NCBI GenBank assembly: GCA_040219275.1
Contig: JAVJSU010000075.1
Span: forward strand, 1-64,000
DNA: 64,000 nt
Source of the DNA: JAVJSU01 sp040219275
GTDB lineage: Bacteria; Chloroflexota; Anaerolineae; Aggregatilineales; Phototrophicaceae
Reading direction: 5' to 3'
The position numbers were made by a program, and so were the translations under genes. The notes beneath the pieces were generated by a model that searched no databases, was not told the DNA's origin, and worked only from the letters and a program-made list of their open reading frames with translations. The stretch's first letter is position 1; every line of letters begins with the position of its first letter. Below, piece by piece: positions 8,261 through 16,380 of the stretch.

Positions 8261-9554
8261 CCACCCTGTGAAAGTTAATCGGCAGATGATAATTCGTTCT
8301 GCCGAAAATACGCTTAAAACGATTATTGATTCTCACTGCCTCGGCATAGTGTGTTTCTAATTGACAAAGTACCGCCTCCCACGGGCGCGTTTCTGCAATT
8401 TGACGGGCGGTTTGCGCCATTCGTAAACGTACTTCAGGATGATCGCGCAGATAACTTATGCGTTCCGCAAATACGGCGGGGTCTGGCGGGCAAATATAGC
8501 CGGTGCGCCCCTCTTCCACCAAATCCTGAACCCCACCCTGATTGATAACAATCGAAGGCAATTTAGATGCCATTGCTTCCTGTACCACCTGCCCGAATGT
8601 CTCATTGGGTCCAGCAAACAGGAAAACATCGGCGCTGGCAAAGGCGGCAGGCAGATCATCACCGAGCAGATAGCCGGTAAAATGTGTGTTTGTGCCTGCA
8701 AATAGGTTTTCGAGTTCTTCCCGCTGTGCGCCATCACCGATAATCGTCAACGCAACGCCGTCAAGTTTTGCAACCTCAATGAGCAGATCAACACGTTTTT
8801 CAGTCGCCAAACGCCCGACATAAACGCACACAAGGGAATTTGGATCACGTCCGTTAAGCAATTTTTCTCGCCATTCAGCGGAGGCATGAGTCGGGTTAAA
8901 TCGTTGGCTATCCACCCCGCGCCCCCACAACCGCATACGCTTAAAGTGGTCTTTCTGTAAACTATTTGCAGTTTGGCGCGTTGGAACGAGGGTTAAATGG
9001 CACCCATTATGCACATAACGTAACCAATTGGTCACGAAATTTTGTGCATAGCCATAGCCATAAACTTTTGAATACCCCGGTAAATCGGTCTGGAAATTTG
9101 CGATGATCGGCACATTTAAATGTCGTCCGGTCGCCATCCCGCTGACGGACATAAATGCCGGGCTAAATAGATGGATGAGATCAGGCTTAAAGGCGTGCAA
9201 CTCCTGCGCGATCCGCATATTCGGGAGTGCCATGCGCGTTTCTGGCACACCGGGGAAACCGAGCGAACGAAGCGGGATCACGCGTGTGTCTCCGATATGA
9301 TCGGGAGAGATGTCCGGCGCAAAAACCAGCACCTCCCGTCCTGTTTGCTTCAAATAGGAAAGCGCAAGCATCGCCGTCTTAGAAACACCGTCCACTTTCG
9401 GCAAAAAGGCTTCTGTCAGAATGGCGACACGCTTAACAGGCGCAAGCGGAATAGCAGGATCGGGCTGTTTTAAGGCAAATTCTCTGCCAAAAACTCGCTC
9501 GATGTATCGTGGGTCGAAATCCTCAAATACCTCCAATAATCGATTAGTGGCCAT
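8250..9554 (-). CDS. GT4 family glycosyltransferase (alpha-mannosyl/glycolipid type)
   Basis: A 434-residue GT-B fold enzyme. After about 40 extra N-terminal residues, the first Rossmann half begins at RVAILTEAFLPKVDGVS. The nucleotide-sugar half carries GRLATEKRVDLL (about residue 245) and the E-x7-E motif ETFGQVVQE (about 315). The closest well-known relatives are retaining transferases such as mannosyl- or sulfoquinovosyl-transferases acting on glycolipids. The ATG is preceded by a strong GGAGGG at good spacing, so the 85-base overlap with the upstream PHP gene on the same strand looks real and suggests coupled translation. The acceptor is not deducible. Confidence 0.85.
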   Translation of the reverse strand: MATNRLLEVFEDFDPRYIERVFGREFALKQPDPAIPLAPVKRVAILTEAFLPKVDGVSKTAMLALSYLKQTGREVLVFAPDISPDHIGDTRVIPLRSLGFPGVPETRMALPNMRIAQELHAFKPDLIHLFSPAFMSVSGMATGRHLNVPIIANFQTDLPGYSKVYGYGYAQNFVTNWLRYVHNGCHLTLVPTRQTANSLQKDHFKRMRLWGRGVDSQRFNPTHASAEWREKLLNGRDPNSLVCVYVGRLATEKRVDLLIEVAKLDGVALTIIGDGAQREELENLFAGTNTHFTGYLLGDDLPAAFASADVFLFAGPNETFGQVVQEAMASKLPSIVINQGGVQDLVEEGRTGYICPPDPAVFAERISYLRDHPEVRLRMAQTARQIAETRPWEAVLCQLETHYAEAVRINNRFKRIFGRTNYHLPINFHRVVSF

Positions 9555-10186
9555 GCTCTTCCCTCCGCAATAGTTTTGTTGTTTATGAGTGCTTGACGAA
9601 GATCACCGGCACTACGACCGGAAAAAATGGTGGTCCCGCTCCCAATTGCGCCCAACGTATGTGCATCACTGCTCCCCGTGACCGCAATTTTTAGATAATG
9701 ACCGAGGCAACGGGCAAGCATATTTTCACCCGGAACAAGGATGCCCGCGTTATGAACTTCAAGCCCATCAAGATTGATCTCAAGTAACCGCTCAGGATAG
9801 CGTGTATACTGCCACCAACTGCGGGCAACCGCGCTTACCTGAAAATGATAGGGATGGGCGAGGATGGCTAACCCATTTTGTTCGTGGATTGCCTGAACTG
9901 TGTCTTCCAGCGACATCAGTCGTGGGATCGGTTTCGTCACCCATAGACCCAACACATGACCATCACAACTTGTCACTTCAACACCCGGAATAATATCGAA
10001 TGGGTAGCGGTCAGCATGTTCGTATGCCCACAGGGAAGCATCCAATTTGTCGTGATCGGTAATCGCAATCACATCTAAGCGCGTATATTGGTTAACATAA
10101 TTGAGTAATTCAGCAACTGATGAGGCACCATCACTCGCTGAAGTGTGCATGTGCAAATCTGCACGTCCATAGATGGATTTGGTCAA
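9470..10186 (-). CDS. PHP-domain metal-dependent phosphoesterase
   Basis: A 238-residue protein with the PHP signature: DLHMHTSASDG near residues 10-20, AITDHDKLD near 40, a conserved EV in IPGVEVT, then LAHPYH and SDAHTLG. These supply the histidines and aspartates that bind two or three metal ions. Stand-alone PHP proteins hydrolyse small phosphate esters or nucleotides such as pAp, but the substrate cannot be read from sequence. The start is TTG at 10186, preceded by GAGGAG at suitable spacing; no better ATG precedes the first metal motif. It is cotranscribed with the overlapping GT4 gene. Confidence 0.85.
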   Translation of the reverse strand: MTKSIYGRADLHMHTSASDGASSVAELLNYVNQYTRLDVIAITDHDKLDASLWAYEHADRYPFDIIPGVEVTSCDGHVLGLWVTKPIPRLMSLEDTVQAIHEQNGLAILAHPYHFQVSAVARSWWQYTRYPERLLEINLDGLEVHNAGILVPGENMLARCLGHYLKIAVTGSSDAHTLGAIGSGTTIFSGRSAGDLRQALINNKTIAEGRAWPLIDYWRYLRISTHDTSSEFLAENLP

Positions 10187-10414
10187 GCGGAGACTCCTCG
10201 TTAGAGATTAACGATCACATAACGCTAATGGTATGCAATTGTTACTAACGTTCGTTGAATTCATCATTAAGCAACCACTATCATTAATTGAGAATTAGAG
10301 GGGTATTTTGTTAAACGTGAACATTTAACGACAGAATAACGCGCTCTTAACCCCCCACAGGCTTGCTTTAAAATAAGCTACGTATGCTTGTCCCCAATAC
10401 AAACCACGCCATAA

Positions 10415-11743
10415 ATGAGGACGTGCTACATCATGGTCTTAAACCAGAGTCAAACGCCGTTACCCTCCATGAGCAAACAAGAGAATGCTACAATCACCGC
10501 CCGCCGTGTTGGGTATTATTGCTGGGGTGGACCGGGAACCATACGGATGACGCATGTGAAGTATTTCAACGCCAAAGTTGACGTTCAAAGCATGTTAAGC
10601 TGTTACGACTACGACACACTCGCCAGAGTACAGGAACTTTTTGGCATTACAGATTACTGGGTGATGTACTCATGGGGGTTTTCCGATGAAAAAGAAGCGG
10701 AAGATCGCGCATTTCTCGTTAATCGCTTAGAAAATTTCAAACGATTAGGAATCAAAGTTCACGCGTATATTCAAGGACCGAATCTGGTTTATGATGACTT
10801 CAAACATACAGACTGGTGGGCGCGAGATGAAAAAAATCGCCTCGTTACCTACTATCGTGGTCGTCGTGTTTGTTCCATCCATAACGCTGGTTTTATAGAC
10901 TATGTGAGCGACAAAATCAGGGATACATACGATCTGGGCTTTGATGGTATCTATATGGATAACATTCAGCATGGTCAGCTGGGTGTACCGGCACAACCGG
11001 GAAAATTACCGGTTGTATTCTGCGGGGATTATTCAGCATCTGCCCGTGAGGATTTTCGGCGTGAAACCGGTCATGATATACCTGATGACCTTGAACGCGA
11101 TGAAGCCCTAACCAGAGAATATCTTGATTTTCGAATTCGCTCGAATACCCGCTTTATCTCCCATATCTCGGACATTGTCCATGCAGGCGACATGGAATTT
11201 GGCACAAATTTCTACGATCCCAAATTCGACCCCGCCTATATTTATGCCATTGATATTCAGAAAATGACCACTGTACAGGACTATATCCTGTTTGAAAACC
11301 ATGCACTACCTGCCAATGATGGGAATAAACATAACGGCTATATCGAAGAATTCATCAATCAGGAAGAAATCAACAAGCCTGTATTTGTCGTGAGCTACGA
11401 ACATGGCGTGGGTATGTCACCTCAGTTTGAGCAATGGCATCTTGATAACCTATTTAGCGAGGCAGAAACATCAAACTTCAACCTATGCTTAAAGGGTGGA
11501 GAATTTACAACCGATGGCGTGTGGCATTGCTTATATATTGATGACCTTCAACCACCAAGGCGTGATAAGAAATTGCCACGCAACCATGTTAATCAGGAAG
11601 CAGAAGCACTACAAGTCGCGCTCAATTTCAGGCTGTTCCGCTGGATTTTAAAACGCGTATACAATCCATTTTATAGAATCGCATTTGAGTGGCGTATCTT
11701 TCGCTTCATTGTACATATTGTTTACGACACCACACTCAAATAA
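10415..11743 (+). CDS. Putative TIM-barrel glycoside-hydrolase-like protein
   Basis: Up to 442 residues with no signal peptide. The alternation and motifs resemble (beta/alpha)8 hydrolase-like proteins: YSWGFSDEKEA near residue 90, IKVHAYIQGPN near 115, and GFDGIYMDNIQ near 175. That last motif is a strand end with the paired aspartates typical of GH-like families. The last 40 residues are basic and hydrophobic, which could be a membrane-contact tail. Three in-frame ATGs (10415, 10433, 10469) are possible; the protein-like part begins after 10469. It diverges from the PHP gene, leaving about 230 bases for both promoters. I do not recognise a characterised family and assign no substrate. Confidence 0.65.
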   Translation: MRTCYIMVLNQSQTPLPSMSKQENATITARRVGYYCWGGPGTIRMTHVKYFNAKVDVQSMLSCYDYDTLARVQELFGITDYWVMYSWGFSDEKEAEDRAFLVNRLENFKRLGIKVHAYIQGPNLVYDDFKHTDWWARDEKNRLVTYYRGRRVCSIHNAGFIDYVSDKIRDTYDLGFDGIYMDNIQHGQLGVPAQPGKLPVVFCGDYSASAREDFRRETGHDIPDDLERDEALTREYLDFRIRSNTRFISHISDIVHAGDMEFGTNFYDPKFDPAYIYAIDIQKMTTVQDYILFENHALPANDGNKHNGYIEEFINQEEINKPVFVVSYEHGVGMSPQFEQWHLDNLFSEAETSNFNLCLKGGEFTTDGVWHCLYIDDLQPPRRDKKLPRNHVNQEAEALQVALNFRLFRWILKRVYNPFYRIAFEWRIFRFIVHIVYDTTLK

Positions 11744-12300
11744 TATCACAGCTTACGTCGTCAACGTTTTTGAACAGTAAAGACATTGCAAAAAAGAGTG
11801 CGTTTTACCCAGTATCGTGGTGTGTTTGATGTTTCTTGAATTTGTGTATGCGAATGCAACTGAAGTCTCGGTGCAGGTGGTGATTGAAACACAGTCGATC
11901 ACGATGTTGATTCAAGATAACAGCTTTGGATTCAAACTTCAGCAACCTGTATCACGCCACACATTTTCAAGTTTTTCACGCTCAACTCTTCCATCGCCAT
12001 CGTCAATCGCGTGTGCATAAGCCCATGCCCGAAATAGTCTGAACTGTCCGATAGCTTTTGCGTTGCGATCGGTCGTAATGAGCGTGGCGTGGGATTGACT
12101 ATCGGTGTCAATCAGGCGTATGCTTGTCTAGCCCCAAATTTATGTACCAGCGACACTTTTGTAAGAGATCTTGCTCACATATCATCATCGCTATTGCTCT
12201 TATTTATTTTTGTATCTCTTTTATATCTTGATGATTAATGGCATTTGTTAGAGGCGCTATCATCGACAGAGCAGAGTAAGGCTAAGTATTCCCTAAAATC
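11744..12300. other. Intergenic interval with a short reading-frame relic
   Basis: About 560 bases between convergent genes. The only structure I can support is the leftward relic at 11939-12127, listed separately. I see no strong terminator hairpin, RNA gene or tandem repeat. Confidence 0.5.
11939..12127 (-). pseudogene. C-terminal-like coding relic
   Basis: Sixty-two sense codons are open leftward from just after a TAG to a TGA, and the residues look like real protein: IRLIDTDSQSHATLITTDRN, then RAWAYAHAIDDGDGR. No start codon or ribosome binding site is present. It is best read as the tail of a lost gene. The family is not recognised. Confidence 0.3.
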
Positions 12301-13257
12301 TCAAACTGAAATTTTCTTATTCGTTATCAGCCAATCAACATTTTCTTTCACTGCCTGCAATGAGGAGTATCGTGGCTCATACCCTATCAGGCGACGTGCT
12401 TTTTCAATATTTGCATTAGGACTATGGGCGATATGATCCCAGGTGTTTTCTGCGACTTCTTTATCAACAATTTTTCGAAATTCTTCCCATGGCAAAAATT
12501 CGATGTTGGCTTTTGCGTGCCCGAACCATCTTGCAACAGCGTGGGCAAAACCGCGCAATGTGATCGCAGTAGGGGAAACGACATGGAAACTTTCTCCAAC
12601 TGATGTGCTCCAATTATTGATTGCTTTCATAAACGACTGTGCAACATCTTCACCATGAACGTGATGCACCGTTTCCATGCCGATGTTGGGTAAGATCAGG
12701 ATTTCGCCTTTTGCAATCGTCTCAAAGACACGATTATCGCGGTTACCCTGTGGGTTCACAGTAGGATAGCCCGGACCGGTGATATGTCCTGGATGGATGG
12801 CTGTCGCTGGAAATCCATTGAGACGAGCTTCCCGCATGAGATAGCGTTCTATCAATGATTTTTGAATACCATATTCACCAAATGGCTCGCGGGGTAAATC
12901 CTCAGTCGCAGGCACTATCGCACTGTGACCATGAATCCAGAGACTACCGCAATGCAAGAAATGCTGTACAGTACCATGCAGTGCCTCAACCAATTGTTGA
13001 CAACTTTCCAGAGTGAAGCAGATCATATCAATAACAATGTCGGCTTCAAAATCGCGGATTTGCTGACCGAATGTCTTCTCGCTATCAGCTTTTTCGCGGT
13101 CTATTGTTACGAAGGTAACAGAATCCCATGCCGCATGTGGTACATAGGGCTGGCTATTGCCCCGTGTAATACAAATGACTTCATGTCCGGCTTCAATCAA
13201 AAATGGAACCAAGTAGGTGCCAACGTGTCCTGTGCCGCCAATAATTACAACCCTCAT
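12301..13257 (-). CDS. NAD-dependent epimerase/dehydratase (extended SDR)
   Basis: A 318-residue cytoplasmic protein of the extended short-chain dehydrogenase class. The nucleotide-binding GGTGHVGTYL is at residues 8-17, and the C-terminal half has a typical substrate lobe ending in YEPRYSSLQAVKENVDWL. The usual YxxxK catalytic pair is not clear: EYGIQKSLIERY (about residue 130) supplies a Y-x3-K. Relatives act on nucleotide sugars or carry out sugar or isoprenoid redox steps. AAAGGG lies upstream of the ATG. It sits 97 bases downstream of the truncated fucose-isomerase-like gene on the same strand, so it may once have been in a deoxysugar operon now cut off from its promoter. Confidence 0.8.
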   Translation of the reverse strand: MRVVIIGGTGHVGTYLVPFLIEAGHEVICITRGNSQPYVPHAAWDSVTFVTIDREKADSEKTFGQQIRDFEADIVIDMICFTLESCQQLVEALHGTVQHFLHCGSLWIHGHSAIVPATEDLPREPFGEYGIQKSLIERYLMREARLNGFPATAIHPGHITGPGYPTVNPQGNRDNRVFETIAKGEILILPNIGMETVHHVHGEDVAQSFMKAINNWSTSVGESFHVVSPTAITLRGFAHAVARWFGHAKANIEFLPWEEFRKIVDKEVAENTWDHIAHSPNANIEKARRLIGYEPRYSSLQAVKENVDWLITNKKISV

Positions 13258-13354
13258 AAATTACCCTTTCACTGCTCCAAACGTCGAGGCTTTGACAAAG
13301 TGCTTGTTGTGCAAATAAAACCGACATCAATGCCGATTAATCATTGAAGCATAA

Positions 13355-13615
13355 TTATTCTACCTTCACATTACCACAAAGATGAACTTCAATTCCCATC
13401 TCTGTGAGCATTGCAGATTTGGCTAGGAGTGCCCTGTCAGCATTTTCAGCATCCGGTGCATAAGCCACGTTAAGATGATTGGCTTTATGACGTGCCATCA
13501 TCTGGTCACGATTTATCCCGTGTAGAACCGCGTGCATGATGGGCCATTGTGGTGTTGTTGCTTGCCATCGACGTTCGGTTTCTTCTTCGGGTAAGTGAAC
13601 AACTGTTGCACGTCC
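13355..13615 (-). pseudogene. C-terminal stub of an L-fucose isomerase-like gene, truncated by an IS
   Basis: The frame is open from the IS end to the stop at 13355, about 86 codons. It reads VVHLPEEETERRWQATTPQW, then HAVLHGINRDQMMARHKANH, and ends in MGIEVHLCG. The HKANH segment and the following YAPD are what the C-terminal part of L-fucose isomerase-family proteins looks like. No start codon remains, and the N-terminal several hundred residues are missing. The left terminal repeat of the IS1-like element begins exactly where the frame is lost (13616). The missing part is not found on the far side of the element, so this is a deletion relic. Confidence 0.75.
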
Positions 13616-13707
13616 GGTAGCACCTCACTAAACGGTGGAAATAATTGGGAAAATGTGGATTCATTGTCGAGTCTGAGAAAACCACTACGAATTCCAGAGG
13701 GACGACA

Positions 13708-13962
13708 ATGAATCTACAAGAGGTATTTTGCAAGAATATGGCATGTTGTGACAGGTTTAAAAAGGGATCGGGTAATATTGTGAGTCATGGGCGTAAGCGT
13801 CCACGTTGTAAATGTAGCAGTTGTGGACAGACGTTTTCCTATCGTGAAGGAACGATGTTTTATGGGTTGCGTAGCTCTGAAGACACGGTATATACAGGTC
13901 GTCATATTAGTGGCGTATGGGTGTCCACAGAGCGCGATTGTCAAAGCCTTCGGGTTCGATGA
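13708..13962 (+). CDS. IS1-like ORF A (InsA-like, zinc-finger DNA-binding part)
   Basis: A short protein with paired cysteines, CKNMACC early and CKCSSCGQTFSYREG later, typical of the zinc ribbon at the N terminus of IS1-type transposases. The start taken is the ATG beginning MNLQEVF; an upstream in-frame ATG at 13645 lies within about 30 bases of the terminal repeat and adds non-conserved residues. The helix-turn-helix part expected after GTMFYGLRSSEDTV is instead in the frame of ORF B. The change from A to B is +1, whereas classical IS1 uses -1, so this copy may carry a frame-disrupting mutation. Confidence 0.6.
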   Translation: MNLQEVFCKNMACCDRFKKGSGNIVSHGRKRPRCKCSSCGQTFSYREGTMFYGLRSSEDTVYTGRHISGVWVSTERDCQSLRVR

Positions 13963-14722
13963 GCGCACAGTAGCGGATTGGATCAAGCGAGCAGGCAACC
14001 ATGCGGAAATCTTTCACCATCAACAGATCACGCCACGCGATTTAAAGCAAGTTCAAGTGGACGAACTCCGCTTGAGATTGCAGAACCTGATTGTGTGGGT
14101 AGCGATGGCAATTGCAGTCGGCAGTCGGTTGTGGCTCGGCGCAAGCTGTCAGGTGAAAAGAGACAAGCACTTGGCGAGACAAATCATCACCTGTGTTTAC
14201 AATTGGGCGAAGCAACTCCCCTTAATCATTAGTTTTGATGGGTGGAGTGCCTACCCCAAAGCCTGTCATCGCCTATTTCGAGAACCCCAGTATACAGGCA
14301 AACCCGGTGCGCCTCGTCAGGTTGCATGGCACACATTGACATTGGTTCAGGTTCTTAAAAACAGTCGACAGTTTACGGGAATTACACGCTGGGTTTTACA
14401 AGGCTCATGTACCATGTTTTGTCGATTGATTGAACAATCTCAAGGGCGAGGGACGATCAACACCGCTTACATTGAGCGCCTTAATGCCACCTTTCGCGGA
14501 CGTTTGGCAGTAGCCACTCGGCGCACTCGCCATCCTACTCGACAGATCGAGACGGTACATCGTGCTGTCTACTTGGTAGGGTGTTTATACAACTTTTGCG
14601 ACTTACACCGCTCTTTAGGCAAACGGACACCTGCAATGGCAGCAAAATTGACCGATCCTCCATGGACTGTCGCAGAGTTTTTATATCGCCAACCCGAACC
14701 TTTTTGGGTATCCACCACTTAA
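13787..14722 (+). CDS. IS1-like ORF B (DDE transposase part)
   Basis: The conserved part starts near VVILVAYGCPQSAIVKAFG, a helix-turn-helix continuing ORF A, followed by DERTVADWIKRAGNH. The catalytic acidic residues are in QVQVDELRL, ISFDGWSAY and TAYIERLNATFRGRL. The last has the glutamate and nearby arginine usual in IS1-type DDE enzymes. The nominal N-terminal 60 residues overlap ORF A in another frame and are probably not made by themselves. Active transposase would need a +1 frame change near 13880-13900. If that is not programmed, this copy is dead. Confidence 0.65.
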   Translation: MGVSVHVVNVAVVDRRFPIVKERCFMGCVALKTRYIQVVILVAYGCPQSAIVKAFGFDERTVADWIKRAGNHAEIFHHQQITPRDLKQVQVDELRLRLQNLIVWVAMAIAVGSRLWLGASCQVKRDKHLARQIITCVYNWAKQLPLIISFDGWSAYPKACHRLFREPQYTGKPGAPRQVAWHTLTLVQVLKNSRQFTGITRWVLQGSCTMFCRLIEQSQGRGTINTAYIERLNATFRGRLAVATRRTRHPTRQIETVHRAVYLVGCLYNFCDLHRSLGKRTPAMAAKLTDPPWTVAEFLYRQPEPFWVSTT

Positions 14723-14734
14723 TGCGGAGCTACC

Positions 14735-15285
14735 TGCTATATCACTATTCATCCCCTCATTTTTTATAGCACGCCCATGACTCGACCATGCCTATTCAAA
14801 CACATTATCCGATTCTCGCGACGGGAACAACGAGACACCGAATACTGGTATCGGCGGATTTCGATGCGTACTGCCGCACCACACATAGACATGAATCAGC
14901 AATATGTAGCGATGCAAAAGCTTCCACCAATCCTATCCCCTGCCCTCAGTTATTTAAATTCAACTTAACCGAATTTGCCTTGAAATGTCTTCATTTCCGT
15001 TATACTCTTTAATTAGTGGTATAACTTTGCAGTTTAGAAACACCTTCTTTTGCAAAGATTCCAATTGTGTGGAACGGGGTTTATACAATCGCCACACAGT
15101 GTATTTGTTGGTAGTTAGTCCCCGGCGTAAGCCAAAAGTGTTTGCGTATAAAACTTAGTAAAGGATCGTTTCCCCTAAAAGAAATGACACCTGCTATTTT
15201 CACTTTGAGTGAAATCGGTCGCTTGAATTTTATTTGAGCGCCGTTGCACTATTTTTTATCGTTTTAGACTAGGAGAAAACCCTTT
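14735..15285. other. Intergenic interval between the IS and the betaine transporter
   Basis: About 550 bases. It should contain the promoter of the transporter operon, with a short palindrome at 15198-15214 listed separately. I found neither the missing part of the fucose-isomerase-like gene nor a convincing gene on either strand. Confidence 0.5.
15198..15214. promoter_or_regulatory. Palindromic operator-like site upstream of the betaine transporter
   Basis: The 17 bases TTTCACTttgAGTGAAA form perfect 7-base arms around a 3-base centre, 72 bases before the ATG of the substrate-binding protein. The form suits a dimeric repressor. No regulator gene is adjacent, so the binding protein is unknown. 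Confidence 0.35.
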
Positions 15286-16230
15286 ATGCGTCGATTAACT
15301 TCATTGTTTTTCGTAGTAGTTTTGATGTTGGGTGCGTTTAGCTTTGTTGCTACGGCTCAAGATGAACCCATCCGTGTTGGATCCAAGCAATTCACCGAGC
15401 AAATTGTTCTCGGTCAAATCATGCTTGCCGCGTTGGAAGATGCCGGGTATAGCGTAGAAGATCGCACTAACCTCGGCAGTACACAGGTCAATCGTGACGC
15501 GCTTGTGAATGGCGAGATTGATGTTTATGCTGAATATACTGGCACTGCGCTCTATAACTACTTCAATGACGTGGAATGGTCAAACATCCCGACAGAAGCC
15601 TATGGTACGCGTGACCTCGGTTATGCACTCGTTAGCTCCTATGATGCGGCGCTGAATGACCTTGTATGGTTAGAACCCACACCCGCCAATAATACTTACG
15701 CATTTGCTGTAACCAGTGAATTTGCTGAAGAAAACAACATCTACAGCGCGCTCGATTTCGCAGATTATGTGAATTCCGGTGGTGAAGTATACATGGCAAC
15801 AGGTGATGAATTCGCACAGCGTCCCGATGGTATCGCGGCATTTGAAGAAGCCTACGGGTTTGATCTCGTAGAAGAACAATTGCTGATTATTGCCGCCGGT
15901 ACACCTGCACAGACCGAACAAGCCCTGAACGAAGGCGCAAACGGTGTGAACGTCGCAATGGCATATGCTACTGATGGCGCTTTGCAAGCATATAACTTTG
16001 TTGTGCTTGAAGATCCCTTTGGTGCACAGCCCATCTATGCCCCTACGCCTGTTTTCCGTGGCGAAGTCATTCGTGCCAATCCGGAAATCGCAGGTATCCT
16101 GAATCCGATTTTCCGTTCCCTCGATAACGTAACCCTTCAAACATTGAATGCACGCGTTGAGGTTGATGGTGAAAATCCGGCTGAAGTTGCGGCATCATGG
16201 CTGATTGAAAACGGCTTCATCGAAGGCTAA
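15286..16230 (+). CDS. Glycine betaine/choline-type ABC transporter substrate-binding protein
   Basis: A 314-residue exported protein. The signal peptide spans residues 1-24, with a probable signal peptidase I cut at ATA/QDE; there is no lipobox. The mature start, IRVGSKQFTEQIVLGQI, is the hallmark of the OpuBC/OpuCC/OsmF (QAT) binding proteins, and GEIDVYAEYTGTAL is also conserved. These proteins bind quaternary ammonium compatible solutes with an aromatic cage. AGGAGAAAA lies at good spacing before the ATG. It is the first gene of the transporter operon, separated from the first permease by two hairpins. The exact ligand (betaine, choline, ectoine or another) cannot be fixed. Confidence 0.88.
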   Translation: MRRLTSLFFVVVLMLGAFSFVATAQDEPIRVGSKQFTEQIVLGQIMLAALEDAGYSVEDRTNLGSTQVNRDALVNGEIDVYAEYTGTALYNYFNDVEWSNIPTEAYGTRDLGYALVSSYDAALNDLVWLEPTPANNTYAFAVTSEFAEENNIYSALDFADYVNSGGEVYMATGDEFAQRPDGIAAFEEAYGFDLVEEQLLIIAAGTPAQTEQALNEGANGVNVAMAYATDGALQAYNFVVLEDPFGAQPIYAPTPVFRGEVIRANPEIAGILNPIFRSLDNVTLQTLNARVEVDGENPAEVAASWLIENGFIEG

Positions 16231-16248
16231 GTGACATAAAAATTTAAT

Positions 16249-16325
16249 GGTGCCCAACAGAAACATCGGGCACCTCCGTTAGATAAACCATCTTTATTGG
16301 GAGGTCGGGGTCCAGCCGATCTCCC
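16249..16325 (+). promoter_or_regulatory. Two intra-operon hairpins downstream of the binding-protein gene
   Basis: Hairpin 1 has GGTGCCC pairing with GGGCACC (16249-16274). Hairpin 2 has GGGAGGTCGG pairing with CCGATCTCCC including one G-T pair (16299-16325). Neither is followed by a T run, so they look like mRNA-stabilising or attenuating stems. Such stems keep binding-protein message in excess over permease message. Confidence 0.5.
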
Positions 16326-16380
16326 GATAGCATATCCAGCCGAAATTATACTCTGAAAATCTTATTTAGGAGGTAGTGCC

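Larger units (their letters stand above)
13616..14734 (+). mobile_element. IS1-like insertion sequence, 1119 bp
   Basis: Terminal inverted repeats start GGTAGCACCTCACTAAAC at the left end and GGTAGCTCCGCATTAAGT, read inward, at the right end. They match at 19 of 24 positions. Between them lie a zinc-finger ORF A and a DDE transposase ORF B in another frame. Flanking bases (left tgcacgtcc, right tgctatatc) show no 8-9 base target duplication, as expected if one flank was lost in an IS-mediated deletion. The element lies inside the fucose-isomerase-like gene. Confidence 0.85.

Noticed and set aside
14788..15012. Rightward open frame after the IS as a gene or as the missing part of the isomerase
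   Set aside because: The residues show no isomerase similarity and no ribosome binding site, and the strand is opposite to the stub.
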